Part shown: positions 49,371-57,398 of the stretch, one piece after another
Layout of the letters: the number at the start of each line of letters is the position of its first letter
Position numbering within the stretch: the first letter of the stretch is position 1
From: Coliplasma sp045538555
Lineage (GTDB): Bacteria; Bacillota; Clostridia; Oscillospirales; CAG-382
Direction: 5' to 3'
Assembly (NCBI GenBank): GCA_045538555.1
Contig: JAZSRP010000004.1
Span: forward strand, 1 to 64,000
DNA: 64,000 bases
Translations under genes and position numbers: made by a program
The notes under the pieces: model-generated
Told to the model about the DNA's origin: nothing
The model's input: only the letters and a program-made list of their open reading frames with translations
Databases searched by the model: none

Positions 49371-50621
49371 ATGAAAGAAACGGTAATCAAGGTCTGCGGT
49401 GTCAGCAAGCAGTACAGATACGGCGTCATTGGCCGAAAAACTCTGGGCACCGACCTGAGAGAAAAGCTGGGCGGTATTTTTAAAAAAGAAAAGGATCCTG
49501 CCTGCACAGATAAAAAAGATCGTTTTTTTGCTGTTGACAGGGTATCCTTTGAAGTAGAAAAAGGCGAAAAAATTGCTATCATCGGCGGAAACGGCGCAGG
49601 AAAAAGCACTCTCCTGCGGCTGATTGCCCGCATCACGGCTCCCACGGAGGGAGATATATACATCAACGGCAGGATCTCCAGTATTTTGCAGATCGGAACG
49701 GGATTTCACGGAGAGCTGACAGGACGCGAGAACGTGTACCTCAACGGCACCATATTGGGAATGACAAAAAGCGAGATCGATGCAAAAATTGATGAGATAA
49801 TCGAGTTTTCCGAGTGCGGGGACTTTATTGACACCCCTGTGAAAAGATATTCCAGCGGGATGTTTGTAAAACTGGCATTCTCCGTGGCAGTTCACCTTGA
49901 CAATGAGATTTTGATCATGGACGAGGTCTTGGCAGTGGGCGACGTTCGCTTTCAACAAAAATGTATTGCCAAGCTCAACGAAATTGCCACAAACGAGGGA
50001 AAGACAATCCTTTTTGTCAGCCACAACATGAACAGCGTTCGGCAGCTTTGCAGCAGAAGCATCGTGCTGAAAAAGGGAAAGATCATTTTTGACGGCGACG
50101 TATCCGGCGGAATCGAGAGATACATGAATATCAACCGAGGAGACGGAGAGAGCTTTTATGATTTTACACAGGAAAAAAGAAGCGGGATATTGTCTCTTCC
50201 AAACACTCTTGTCAGTGCCGAGGTTCTGAAAAACGACGGAAAAACATTTCCTGTCAGAGTCAATCTCCGCTCCACAGAGGACGTAAAAGGCGCACGGCTC
50301 TCTTTTGTGGTGGCAAGTCCCGACAACCATCCCATTGGTACGGTTTCAGGCAGTGAATTTGATCTGAAAAAGGATGAGGAAGCATCTCTGATCTGCCGCC
50401 TGCCTCTCCATTGTCTGCAGGAGGGTGTGTATGCAGTCACTCTTGCGCTGTCTGCAAGGATGGACAACGGACGGGTGCTGGGGCTTGACAGGGTACAGGG
50501 TGCATTTGTGCTTCAGCGCACACAGCCCGACGGGGAGCTGAAGCTCAATACCTCCATGTTTGGCGCAGTGGTGTTTCCCGAGGCGGAAACCGTGGTGGAA
50601 TCAAAGCGAGTCATAATATGA
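49371..50621 (+). CDS. ABC polysaccharide exporter, ATPase with Wzt-type C-terminal domain
   Basis: A 416-aa partner of the Wzm-like permease; ATG 49371 with GAGAGGTGG. NBD motifs: GGNGAGKSTLL (Walker A), KRYSSGMFVKLAFSVAV (signature region), ILIMDEVLAVGD (Walker B) and FVSHNMNSVRQL (H-loop). A C-terminal beta domain of about 150 residues (about 265-416) resembles Wzt-C, which in Gram-negative exporters recognises the capped glycan terminus. That suggests export of a terminally modified glycan. Its stop overlaps an ATG of the downstream remnant. Confidence 0.9.
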   Translation: MKETVIKVCGVSKQYRYGVIGRKTLGTDLREKLGGIFKKEKDPACTDKKDRFFAVDRVSFEVEKGEKIAIIGGNGAGKSTLLRLIARITAPTEGDIYINGRISSILQIGTGFHGELTGRENVYLNGTILGMTKSEIDAKIDEIIEFSECGDFIDTPVKRYSSGMFVKLAFSVAVHLDNEILIMDEVLAVGDVRFQQKCIAKLNEIATNEGKTILFVSHNMNSVRQLCSRSIVLKKGKIIFDGDVSGGIERYMNINRGDGESFYDFTQEKRSGILSLPNTLVSAEVLKNDGKTFPVRVNLRSTEDVKGARLSFVVASPDNHPIGTVSGSEFDLKKDEEASLICRLPLHCLQEGVYAVTLALSARMDNGRVLGLDRVQGAFVLQRTQPDGELKLNTSMFGAVVFPEAETVVESKRVII

Positions 50622-50862
50622 AGTGGATTATCTCAACAGAAAATGAAAAATGGAAAGAAAAACAGGATTTCTCTCAAAAGAGCGGAACAGAGATCCTTTG
50701 CAGACAAAGGGTGAGATGAGCTCAAACACCACCGCATTTCGCAACCCCGACGGGACGGTCACTGCTGTGGTGCTCAACCCCTTTGATATTGAAAAAACCG
50801 TCACACTGGGCGGAAAAAACTGCGTTTTGCCCCCAAGGTCCTTCAACACATTTGTCATTTGA
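50618..50862 (+). pseudogene. Probable remnant of a GH30-family glycosidase gene (two ends, middle missing)
   Basis: A 33-codon frame starts at ATG 50618, overlapping the exporter stop, with an opening (WIISTENEKWKEK) that resembles GH30 N-termini. It stops at 50719. An ATG at 50716 in another frame opens 48 codons (also readable from ATG 50650) whose sequence AFRNPDGTVTAVVLNPFD and LPPRSFNTFVI closely resembles the C-terminal beta-sandwich of GH30 glucosylceramidases. The catalytic barrel between them is absent, so an internal deletion with frameshift is likely. The C-terminal match is stronger than the N-terminal one. Two unrelated coupled small ORFs cannot be excluded. Confidence 0.5.
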
Positions 50863-50874
50863 TCAAAAAACAAA

Positions 50875-50914
50875 AAAGCTCCCATGGCAATTGCCATAGG
50901 AGCTTTGTTTTTTT
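50875..50914. terminator. Bidirectional terminator between the GH30 remnant and valS
   Basis: A long stem: AAAGCTCC (50875-50882) with GGAGCTTT (50899-50906), enclosing the palindrome ATGGCAATTGCCAT. Seven T follow on the plus strand and an A-rich run lies on the other side. Confidence 0.9.
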
Positions 50915-53543
50915 ATGCTTTGAGACTTTCAAGGGATGCGCGGAGCTTGTCAGCCACGATCTTTGCGTTTTCCAGCTTTTGACGCTCTGCATTTACAACC
51001 TTTTCCGGCGCACGGGCCACAAAATCGGCATTTGCCAGCTTTCCTTCCGCTCTGGCAATCTCGCTCTCGGCGTTTGCCAGTTCCTTGGTGAGACGCTCAC
51101 GCTCTGCGGCAAGGTCAACCATATCTGCCAGAGGAATAAAAATCTCACACTCGCCGGTGACGATTCTTACACAGCCCTCTCCTTCGCATTTGTCTTTGAG
51201 CTCAATGCCCGATGCGGATGCAAGACGTGCAAAATACTGGTCTTTGTCAGCAAACAGTGATTTGTTTGCAGTGACGATAATAACGTTTGCCTTTCGGGAG
51301 GGGGGAACGTTCATCTCTGCTCTGCGGTTACGGATGGCTCTGATGGCGTCAATGACGATGCCCATATCTTTTTCTGCATCCGGAAAATCCAATTCACCGT
51401 CAAATACGGGATAATCGGAGATCATGATGCTGTCACCCTTGTGGGGCAGAGACTGCCAGATCTCTTCTGTAATAAAAGGCATGAAGGGATGAAGCAGCTT
51501 GAGGGTGTTTGACAAAACGTACACAAGAGTGCGCTGGGCGGCTCGGTTGGTATCAGATCCCTTGTCGGAAAGACGGGGCTTGACCAGCTCAATATACCAG
51601 TCGCAATATACGTCCCAAACAAAATCATACAGCTTGGAAACCGCAATTCCCAGCTCGTATTTGTCCAGATTTTCTCTCACTTCTGCAACCACACGGTTGT
51701 ATTTTGAGAGAATCCATTTGTCTTCCAGCGCAAGGTCGTCGAGGCAGACCTTGTGGGTGTCCACGTCCATATCAAGGTTCATCATCACAAACCTTGCGGC
51801 GTTCCAGATCTTGTTGGCAAAGTTGCGGGACGCCTCAAATCTCTCGTCGGAGACACGCATATCGTTTCCGGGAGAGTTTCCGGTTGCAAGCGTAAACCTC
51901 AATGCATCGGCACCGTAAATCTTGATAACCTCAAGAGGATCGATGCCGTTGCCAAGTGATTTTGACATTTTTCTGCCCTGTGCATCACGCACAAGACCGT
52001 GAATAAACACATCGGAGAATGGTTTTTTGCCGGTGTAAGCAAGACCCGAGAATATCATGCGGGAAACCCAGAATGTGATGATGTCGTATCCCGTGACCAA
52101 AGCGGTGGTGGGATAAAACTCTTTGAAATCGGGTGCGTTCTCGTCGGGCCATCCAAGTGTGGAAAAAGGCCAGAGGGCAGAGGAAAACCAAGTATCCAGG
52201 GTGTCGGGATCACGGCGCATCTCACGGCCGCACTTGGGACAGACGGCTGACTCGTCCTTTGTCACCACGATCTCCTCGCAATCATCGCAGTAGAATGCGG
52301 GAATGCGGTGTCCCCACCAAAGCTGACGGGAAACACACCAGTCACGGATGTTTTCCATCCAGTGGAGATAGTTTTTTGAAAATCTGTCGGGTATAAAGCG
52401 GATATCTCCTTCTTTTACCGCATCGATGGCTGCTGCAGCAAGGGGTTTCATTTTTACAAACCACTGCAGGGATGCTCTGGGCTCAATGGTGGTGCCGCAA
52501 CGATAGCAGGTGCCCACGTTGTGCTTGAGGTCCTCCACTTTGACAAGGAAACCGCCCTCCTCAAGGTCTTTTACAATGGCTTTGCGCGCCTCGTATCTGT
52601 CCATGCCCGCATATTTGGGGTAGTTGTCGGTGATCTTTGCATCATCAGTGAGCATATTCTCCAGCGGGAGATCGTGACGGAGACCAACCTCAAAGTCGTT
52701 GGGGTCGTGGGCGGGAGTGATTTTTACCACGCCGGTACCAAAATCCATCTCGACGTATTCGTCTGCAACTACGGGGATCTCTCTGCCCACAAGGGGAAGA
52801 ATCAGTGTTTTTCCGATGAGGTGTGCGTATCTCTCATCCTTGGGGTTGACTGCAACAGCGGTGTCACCCAGCAGAGTCTCGGGACGGGTGGTGGCAAGAT
52901 AAACGTACTCGTCACTGTCCTTGACGGGATAGCGCAGGTGCCAGAAATGACCGGCCATATCTTTGTATTCTACCTCTGCGTCAGAGATAGAGGTGAGGCA
53001 GTGGGGACACCAGTTGATGATCCTTGTGCCTCTGTAAATAAGTCCTTTTTCATAAAGACGGAGAAAAACTTCTTTTACTGCCTCGGAGCAACCGTCGTCA
53101 AGAGTAAATCTCTTTTTTGACCAGTCGCAGGAGGAACCCAGCTTTTCCAGCTGGTCGCAGATGCGGTTGCCGTAAACACGGTTCCATTCCCATGCGCGCT
53201 CCAAAAATCCTTCTCTTCCCAGATCCTCTTTTGTGACACCCTCTTTTCTCATTGCCTCAACGATCTTTGCTTCGGTGGCAATGGAAGCGTGGTCGGTGCC
53301 GGGGAGCCACAGGGTATTGAATCCGCTCATGCGCTTGTAGCGAACCAAAATATCCTGCAGAGTATTGTCAAGGGCGTGGCCCATGTGGAGCTGTCCGGTG
53401 ATGTTGGGGGGAGGCATCACGATAGAAAATGCGGGAGCGCCTTCCTTGTGGGAGGGTTTGAAATAACCCTTTTCTTTCCATTCGCTGTACAGCCGATCCT
53501 CAAATTCCGAGGGGTTGTATTTTTTGTCAAGTTCTTTTTTCAT
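50913..53543 (-). CDS. valS: Valyl-tRNA synthetase
   Basis: It charges tRNA-Val and edits mischarged threonine. The 876-aa class I enzyme has the HIGH motif as MPPNITGQLHMGHAL, the CP1 editing domain (about 200-340), Cys pairs of a zinc site (CDDCEEIVV ... CPKCGREMR), the KMSKS motif in GRKMSKSLGNGIDP, and a C-terminal coiled coil (about 810-876). CAGGAG precedes the ATG. It lies 12 bp downstream of the DUF1015 gene and is last in the pcrA-DUF1015-valS run. Confidence 0.97.
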   Translation of the reverse strand: MKKELDKKYNPSEFEDRLYSEWKEKGYFKPSHKEGAPAFSIVMPPPNITGQLHMGHALDNTLQDILVRYKRMSGFNTLWLPGTDHASIATEAKIVEAMRKEGVTKEDLGREGFLERAWEWNRVYGNRICDQLEKLGSSCDWSKKRFTLDDGCSEAVKEVFLRLYEKGLIYRGTRIINWCPHCLTSISDAEVEYKDMAGHFWHLRYPVKDSDEYVYLATTRPETLLGDTAVAVNPKDERYAHLIGKTLILPLVGREIPVVADEYVEMDFGTGVVKITPAHDPNDFEVGLRHDLPLENMLTDDAKITDNYPKYAGMDRYEARKAIVKDLEEGGFLVKVEDLKHNVGTCYRCGTTIEPRASLQWFVKMKPLAAAAIDAVKEGDIRFIPDRFSKNYLHWMENIRDWCVSRQLWWGHRIPAFYCDDCEEIVVTKDESAVCPKCGREMRRDPDTLDTWFSSALWPFSTLGWPDENAPDFKEFYPTTALVTGYDIITFWVSRMIFSGLAYTGKKPFSDVFIHGLVRDAQGRKMSKSLGNGIDPLEVIKIYGADALRFTLATGNSPGNDMRVSDERFEASRNFANKIWNAARFVMMNLDMDVDTHKVCLDDLALEDKWILSKYNRVVAEVRENLDKYELGIAVSKLYDFVWDVYCDWYIELVKPRLSDKGSDTNRAAQRTLVYVLSNTLKLLHPFMPFITEEIWQSLPHKGDSIMISDYPVFDGELDFPDAEKDMGIVIDAIRAIRNRRAEMNVPPSRKANVIIVTANKSLFADKDQYFARLASASGIELKDKCEGEGCVRIVTGECEIFIPLADMVDLAAERERLTKELANAESEIARAEGKLANADFVARAPEKVVNAERQKLENAKIVADKLRASLESLKA

Positions 53544-53555
53544 ATCCGACTCCTG

Positions 53556-54818
53556 TTATTTGTTGAGAGAGTTCATAACCAGACCTGTCTTGAGCTTGGG
53601 GTAGAAATAAGTACTCTTTTGGGGCATCTTGTCACCTGCAAGAGAAACAGCTTTTATCTGTGATACCTTGGTGGCGTTGATAATAAAGGAAGCGGTTGCT
53701 TTTCCGTCTTTTACGGAGTCAATGGCCTCCTGCTGTGAGCGTGTGTATCTCAGATTGATCTGATTTGCCATATTCTCACGATCGATACCCAGTGCGTTTT
53801 CCAAAATATAGTGGTGCAGAATACTTACGTCCAGGTCGCTGTATGCCTCGCTGCGATTATCAATAATCTTGCCTGTGAGGCAGCCCTTTGCTTTGAGGAT
53901 CACGGCATCATCTCCGCCGGTATAAAGAGCAAAGGTGTGTCCGTCAATGCCGGATTTCAGGTATTGGGAGATTTCTTCCAGCGGAACGATCTCTGCATCA
54001 AAGCTGTCGCTGCACTTGTCAATGACCGACTGTCTGCAGACGGGCATATCTACGATCATTCTGTGAGTGGGAAAAACTACCAGACCGGGATCGTCTGTTG
54101 CCACAAGGGTCATCATCATGCAGTCGGCATTTGTGCCTTCGAGCAGCCCCTGTGATTTCAGATGCCTTTTGTAGTTGAGTGCAGTCTCGTACCTGTGGTG
54201 TCCGTCTGCAATAAACAGCTGCTTGTCTGCAAAGAACTCCACGATTCTGGTAATGCTGTCCGCATCGGTGATCTTCCAGAGTGTGTGGGTCACACCCTCG
54301 TTGTCACAAAATCTTGCAATGGGTGCACCCTCTGCGGCTCTGTTTGTTTCTGCTGCAACCACGCCGGACTCATCGTTGTAGAGAGAATAAACCGACGAAA
54401 AATTGCAGTTGGTGGCGCACATAAGGTTGAAACGGTCGGTTTTTGCTTTTGTGAGCGTCTCCTCGTGAGGAAGAACCACTCTTTCCGAAAACTCACAAAG
54501 CCCTACCTGACAGACGATTCCGGTGAGAAAATACTCCTGCCCGTCCACAGAAAATTCCTCTCTGTAAACAAAGATGCCTTCCTCATTGTCACGGGCAATA
54601 ATATCCTCTGCCATCCAGCCCTTCAGCGTTTCTCCCGCAACGGCATATCTGTCCTCTCCAACGGGGAGCTCAAGACGGACAAGGTTGTAGGGGTTTGCAT
54701 CGATGAGCTGTTGCCTCTCCACATCGCTTATGATGTCGTAGGGAGGGCAGACGCAGGTGCTGATATCGCCTGCTTTTTCTGTGTATCTCAGTGCTTTTAT
54801 GGGTTTGATAACTGCCAT
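53556..54818 (-). CDS. DUF1015 protein
   Basis: A 420-aa member of DUF1015, recognised by VCPPYDIISDVER, PYNLVRLELP, HEETLTKAKTDR, LFIADGHHRYETALNY and a C-terminal segment ALGIDRENMANQINLRYTRS. No biochemical function is established that I can state with certainty; conserved His and Asp residues suggest a metal- or phosphate-binding enzyme. Clostridial genomes often carry it near serine or tRNA genes. AGGAG precedes the start; it sits 28 bp after pcrA and 12 bp before valS. Confidence 0.85.
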   Translation of the reverse strand: MAVIKPIKALRYTEKAGDISTCVCPPYDIISDVERQQLIDANPYNLVRLELPVGEDRYAVAGETLKGWMAEDIIARDNEEGIFVYREEFSVDGQEYFLTGIVCQVGLCEFSERVVLPHEETLTKAKTDRFNLMCATNCNFSSVYSLYNDESGVVAAETNRAAEGAPIARFCDNEGVTHTLWKITDADSITRIVEFFADKQLFIADGHHRYETALNYKRHLKSQGLLEGTNADCMMMTLVATDDPGLVVFPTHRMIVDMPVCRQSVIDKCSDSFDAEIVPLEEISQYLKSGIDGHTFALYTGGDDAVILKAKGCLTGKIIDNRSEAYSDLDVSILHHYILENALGIDRENMANQINLRYTRSQQEAIDSVKDGKATASFIINATKVSQIKAVSLAGDKMPQKSTYFYPKLKTGLVMNSLNK

Positions 54819-54846
54819 TTTTTGTTTCTCCTCTTGTATGAATGTA

Positions 54847-57204
54847 TCAAAGCTCTGTCAGCTTTGCAAAATTTCCCATTAAACGCTTTGTTGTTCCCGA
54901 TTCAAACTCGATCTCATACAAAACGTCGTTGCCCATGGGGGTGGATTGGGTAACAATACCCGCGCCAAACATGGGGTGCTTGATTTTTGTGCCCACAGAA
55001 AAGAATTTTGTTTCCTGCTTCTCCGAGCGGTGGATGCTTTGGAGAAAACGATTTCGGCTCTCGGAGTGCCGTGCAGCATAGGCGTTGGCAGGTGACGGCA
55101 GATGGCCGTTTCTGTCCTTTTGTACTTTTCGGTCGCAGACCTCCTGAGGAATTTCGTTGGCAAACCTGGAGATCTGTCTCGTTTCGGTTCTGCCGTACAG
55201 CATACGGGAACCGGTGTGTATCAAAAACAGTTCTTTTTTTGCTCTTGTCACCGCAACGTACGCCAATCTTCGCTCCTCTTCCAGTCCTCTGTCTCCGTCG
55301 GATAGGGATTGCTGGCTGGGGAACAGCCCCTCCTCAAATCCCGGCACAAACACCACGGGAAACTCCAGTCCTTTTGCGGAGTGGACGGTCATGAGCACCA
55401 CGGAATCGTTTTGGTCATCATAGGTGTCCAGATCGCTGACCAACGCCAGCTCGTTGAGAAATGCAGACAGGGAGGGATCGGGAGAGGTCTCCTGAAAGGT
55501 GGCTGCGTTGGAAACAAGCTCCATCACGTTTTGCTCTCTCTCTCCGCTGTCGTCTTCTTCTGCCAGCATGTTTCTGTATCCGGTGGCATCAATAACACGT
55601 GTCACGGTGTCCGCAACGGTGTTTTGAAGCGAAAATTCTTTCAGCTCTTTTATCAGATCGCCAAATTTTTGAAGCTTTGGAGCCACTCGTGCCAGCTCTG
55701 TGTATTTTGAGGCATTGGCAATAACAGAAAACATTGATACGTTTTCATCCCTTGCTATGCGAGCGATTTTTTCCAGCGTTGCGTCGCCGATAGAACGCTT
55801 TGGAACGTTGATGATGCGTTTGAGACGCACGGTGTCGGAGGGGTTGGCAATAATGGACAGATATGCCAGCACGTCCTTGACCTCACGGCGTTCAAAGAAT
55901 TTTATGCCGCCGAAAACGCGGTATGGAATCCTGCGTTTTACCAGATAGGTCTCCAACGTGCTTGAAAGTGCGTTGACACGGTAAAGTACGGCAAAATCCG
56001 AGTATTTTGCGCCCTGAGCAACACGTGATTGTATCTCGTCAGCCACAAAAGTCGCTTCCTCTGCTTGTGTAAAAAGCCGTTTGATATGTACGGGCTCGCC
56101 GTTTCCGGCATCCGTCCAGAGATTTTTTCCTTTGCGGTCCACGTTGTTGCCTATGATCCCGTTGGCGGCAGCGAGAATGTGGCCGGTGGAGCGGTAATTC
56201 TGCTCAAGACGTATGACCTTTGCGTCATCGTACTCGCAGTCAAATCCCAAAATATTGTCAATGGTGGCGCCTCGGAATGAATAAATTGACTGGTCGTCAT
56301 CGCCCACCACACACACGTTTTGCTTGTTTCCCGCCAAAAATCTCACCAGTCTGCTCTGGGACGGGTTTGTGTCCTGATACTCGTCAACCAGAATGTAGTC
56401 AAACAATCTGTTGTAATATTCCAGCACGTCGGGACATGTGTCAAAAAGTCTGTTTGTAAGCATGATAATATCGTCAAAATCAAGCGCGTTGGCTTCTGCC
56501 AGCCGCTGTTGATACAGACGGTAGATCCTGCACATTTTTTGGAGCCGAACGTCTCTACCCGCAGTATCTTCCTCATCCTCCGGGGAGTTGCCCCGTTCTT
56601 TTGCAGTGGAAATAAAATGAAGAGCAGCGCGGGGAGGCAGGGTGCTCTCTGCGATTCCCAGCTCCTTGATGATGTCTGTCACAAGCTTTTTGGAATCATC
56701 CGCATCATAGATAGCAAAATCGTTTCCGTATCCCAGATGGTGAATGGTTCTGCGAAGAATGCGCACGCAGACGGAATGGAATGTTCCTGCCCACAGCCCC
56801 TGCGCACTGTCGCCTAAAGCAGTGTTGAGTCTCTCCCGAAACTCGCTTGCGGCTTTGTTGGTAAATGTGATGCACAAAATGCTTTGGGGATCAGCTTTTT
56901 TATAGGCGCAGAGATCAAGTGCAGATGCGATCAGCTGCCTGTTGCCGCTTTTCAGTGCGGATTCCATAACGGGAATCAGCTCGTCTGCGTTTTTGGGAGT
57001 GTGCTGTGATGATGATGCGGAGCCGAACCTGACCAGATTGAGGATCCTGTTGACGATCACCGTGGTTTTTCCGCTTCCTGCACCTGCCAGCACCAGCAGG
57101 GGGCCTTGGGTGGTATAAACGGCCTTTTTTTGCATATCGTTGAGAAACCCGAAATATGCATCAAAAAGCCGGGATTTCAGTGTGTTGAACAAAAGGTCTG
57201 ACAT
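54847..57204 (-). CDS. pcrA: ATP-dependent DNA helicase PcrA/UvrD
   Basis: A superfamily 1A helicase for repair and for clearing RNA polymerase and RecA. Motifs: LVLAGAGSGKTTVIVNRI (I), ILCITFTNKAASEF (Ia), YILVDEYQDTNPSQ (II), VVGDDDQSIYSFRGA (III), VIRLEQNYRS (IV), VVLMTVHSAKGLEFPVVFV (V) and EERRLAYVAVTRAKKELFL (VI). The C-terminal Tudor-like fold (KIKHPMFGAGIVTQS) binds RNA polymerase in PcrA. The start is ATG 57204 behind GGAG (785 aa). First gene of the pcrA-DUF1015-valS run with its own promoter. Confidence 0.95.
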   Translation of the reverse strand: MSDLLFNTLKSRLFDAYFGFLNDMQKKAVYTTQGPLLVLAGAGSGKTTVIVNRILNLVRFGSASSSQHTPKNADELIPVMESALKSGNRQLIASALDLCAYKKADPQSILCITFTNKAASEFRERLNTALGDSAQGLWAGTFHSVCVRILRRTIHHLGYGNDFAIYDADDSKKLVTDIIKELGIAESTLPPRAALHFISTAKERGNSPEDEEDTAGRDVRLQKMCRIYRLYQQRLAEANALDFDDIIMLTNRLFDTCPDVLEYYNRLFDYILVDEYQDTNPSQSRLVRFLAGNKQNVCVVGDDDQSIYSFRGATIDNILGFDCEYDDAKVIRLEQNYRSTGHILAAANGIIGNNVDRKGKNLWTDAGNGEPVHIKRLFTQAEEATFVADEIQSRVAQGAKYSDFAVLYRVNALSSTLETYLVKRRIPYRVFGGIKFFERREVKDVLAYLSIIANPSDTVRLKRIINVPKRSIGDATLEKIARIARDENVSMFSVIANASKYTELARVAPKLQKFGDLIKELKEFSLQNTVADTVTRVIDATGYRNMLAEEDDSGEREQNVMELVSNAATFQETSPDPSLSAFLNELALVSDLDTYDDQNDSVVLMTVHSAKGLEFPVVFVPGFEEGLFPSQQSLSDGDRGLEEERRLAYVAVTRAKKELFLIHTGSRMLYGRTETRQISRFANEIPQEVCDRKVQKDRNGHLPSPANAYAARHSESRNRFLQSIHRSEKQETKFFSVGTKIKHPMFGAGIVTQSTPMGNDVLYEIEFESGTTKRLMGNFAKLTEL

Positions 57205-57234
57205 CAAATGTATCTCCATATGAGTAATAAATGT

Positions 57235-57263
57235 ATTATATTACAAAACGATATGAAAATCAA
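57235..57263 (-). promoter_or_regulatory. Promoter of pcrA
   Basis: TTGATT (57258-57263), a 17-bp spacer and a perfect TATAAT (57235-57240) on the minus strand. Confidence 0.65.
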
Positions 57264-57330
57264 CACAAAAATTGGATTTTTAGCATCCTCTTTCGTTTGA
57301 TTTCAAAAGGATCGGAGATCGTTTTTTGTG

Positions 57331-57359
57331 TTGCAAAAACAAAAAGGGTGTGATATAAT
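57331..57359 (+). promoter_or_regulatory. Promoter of the dockerin-SGNH gene
   Basis: TTGCAA (57331-57336), a 17-bp spacer and a perfect TATAAT (57354-57359), 40 bp before the start codon. Confidence 0.65.
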
Positions 57360-57398
57360 TCTGTTGGATAATCCAATCAATACAAAGGAGTATTCAAC

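Noticed and set aside
49341..50330. Minus-strand ORF of 329 codons
   Set aside because: It is antisense to the exporter ATPase gene, which has all its motifs.
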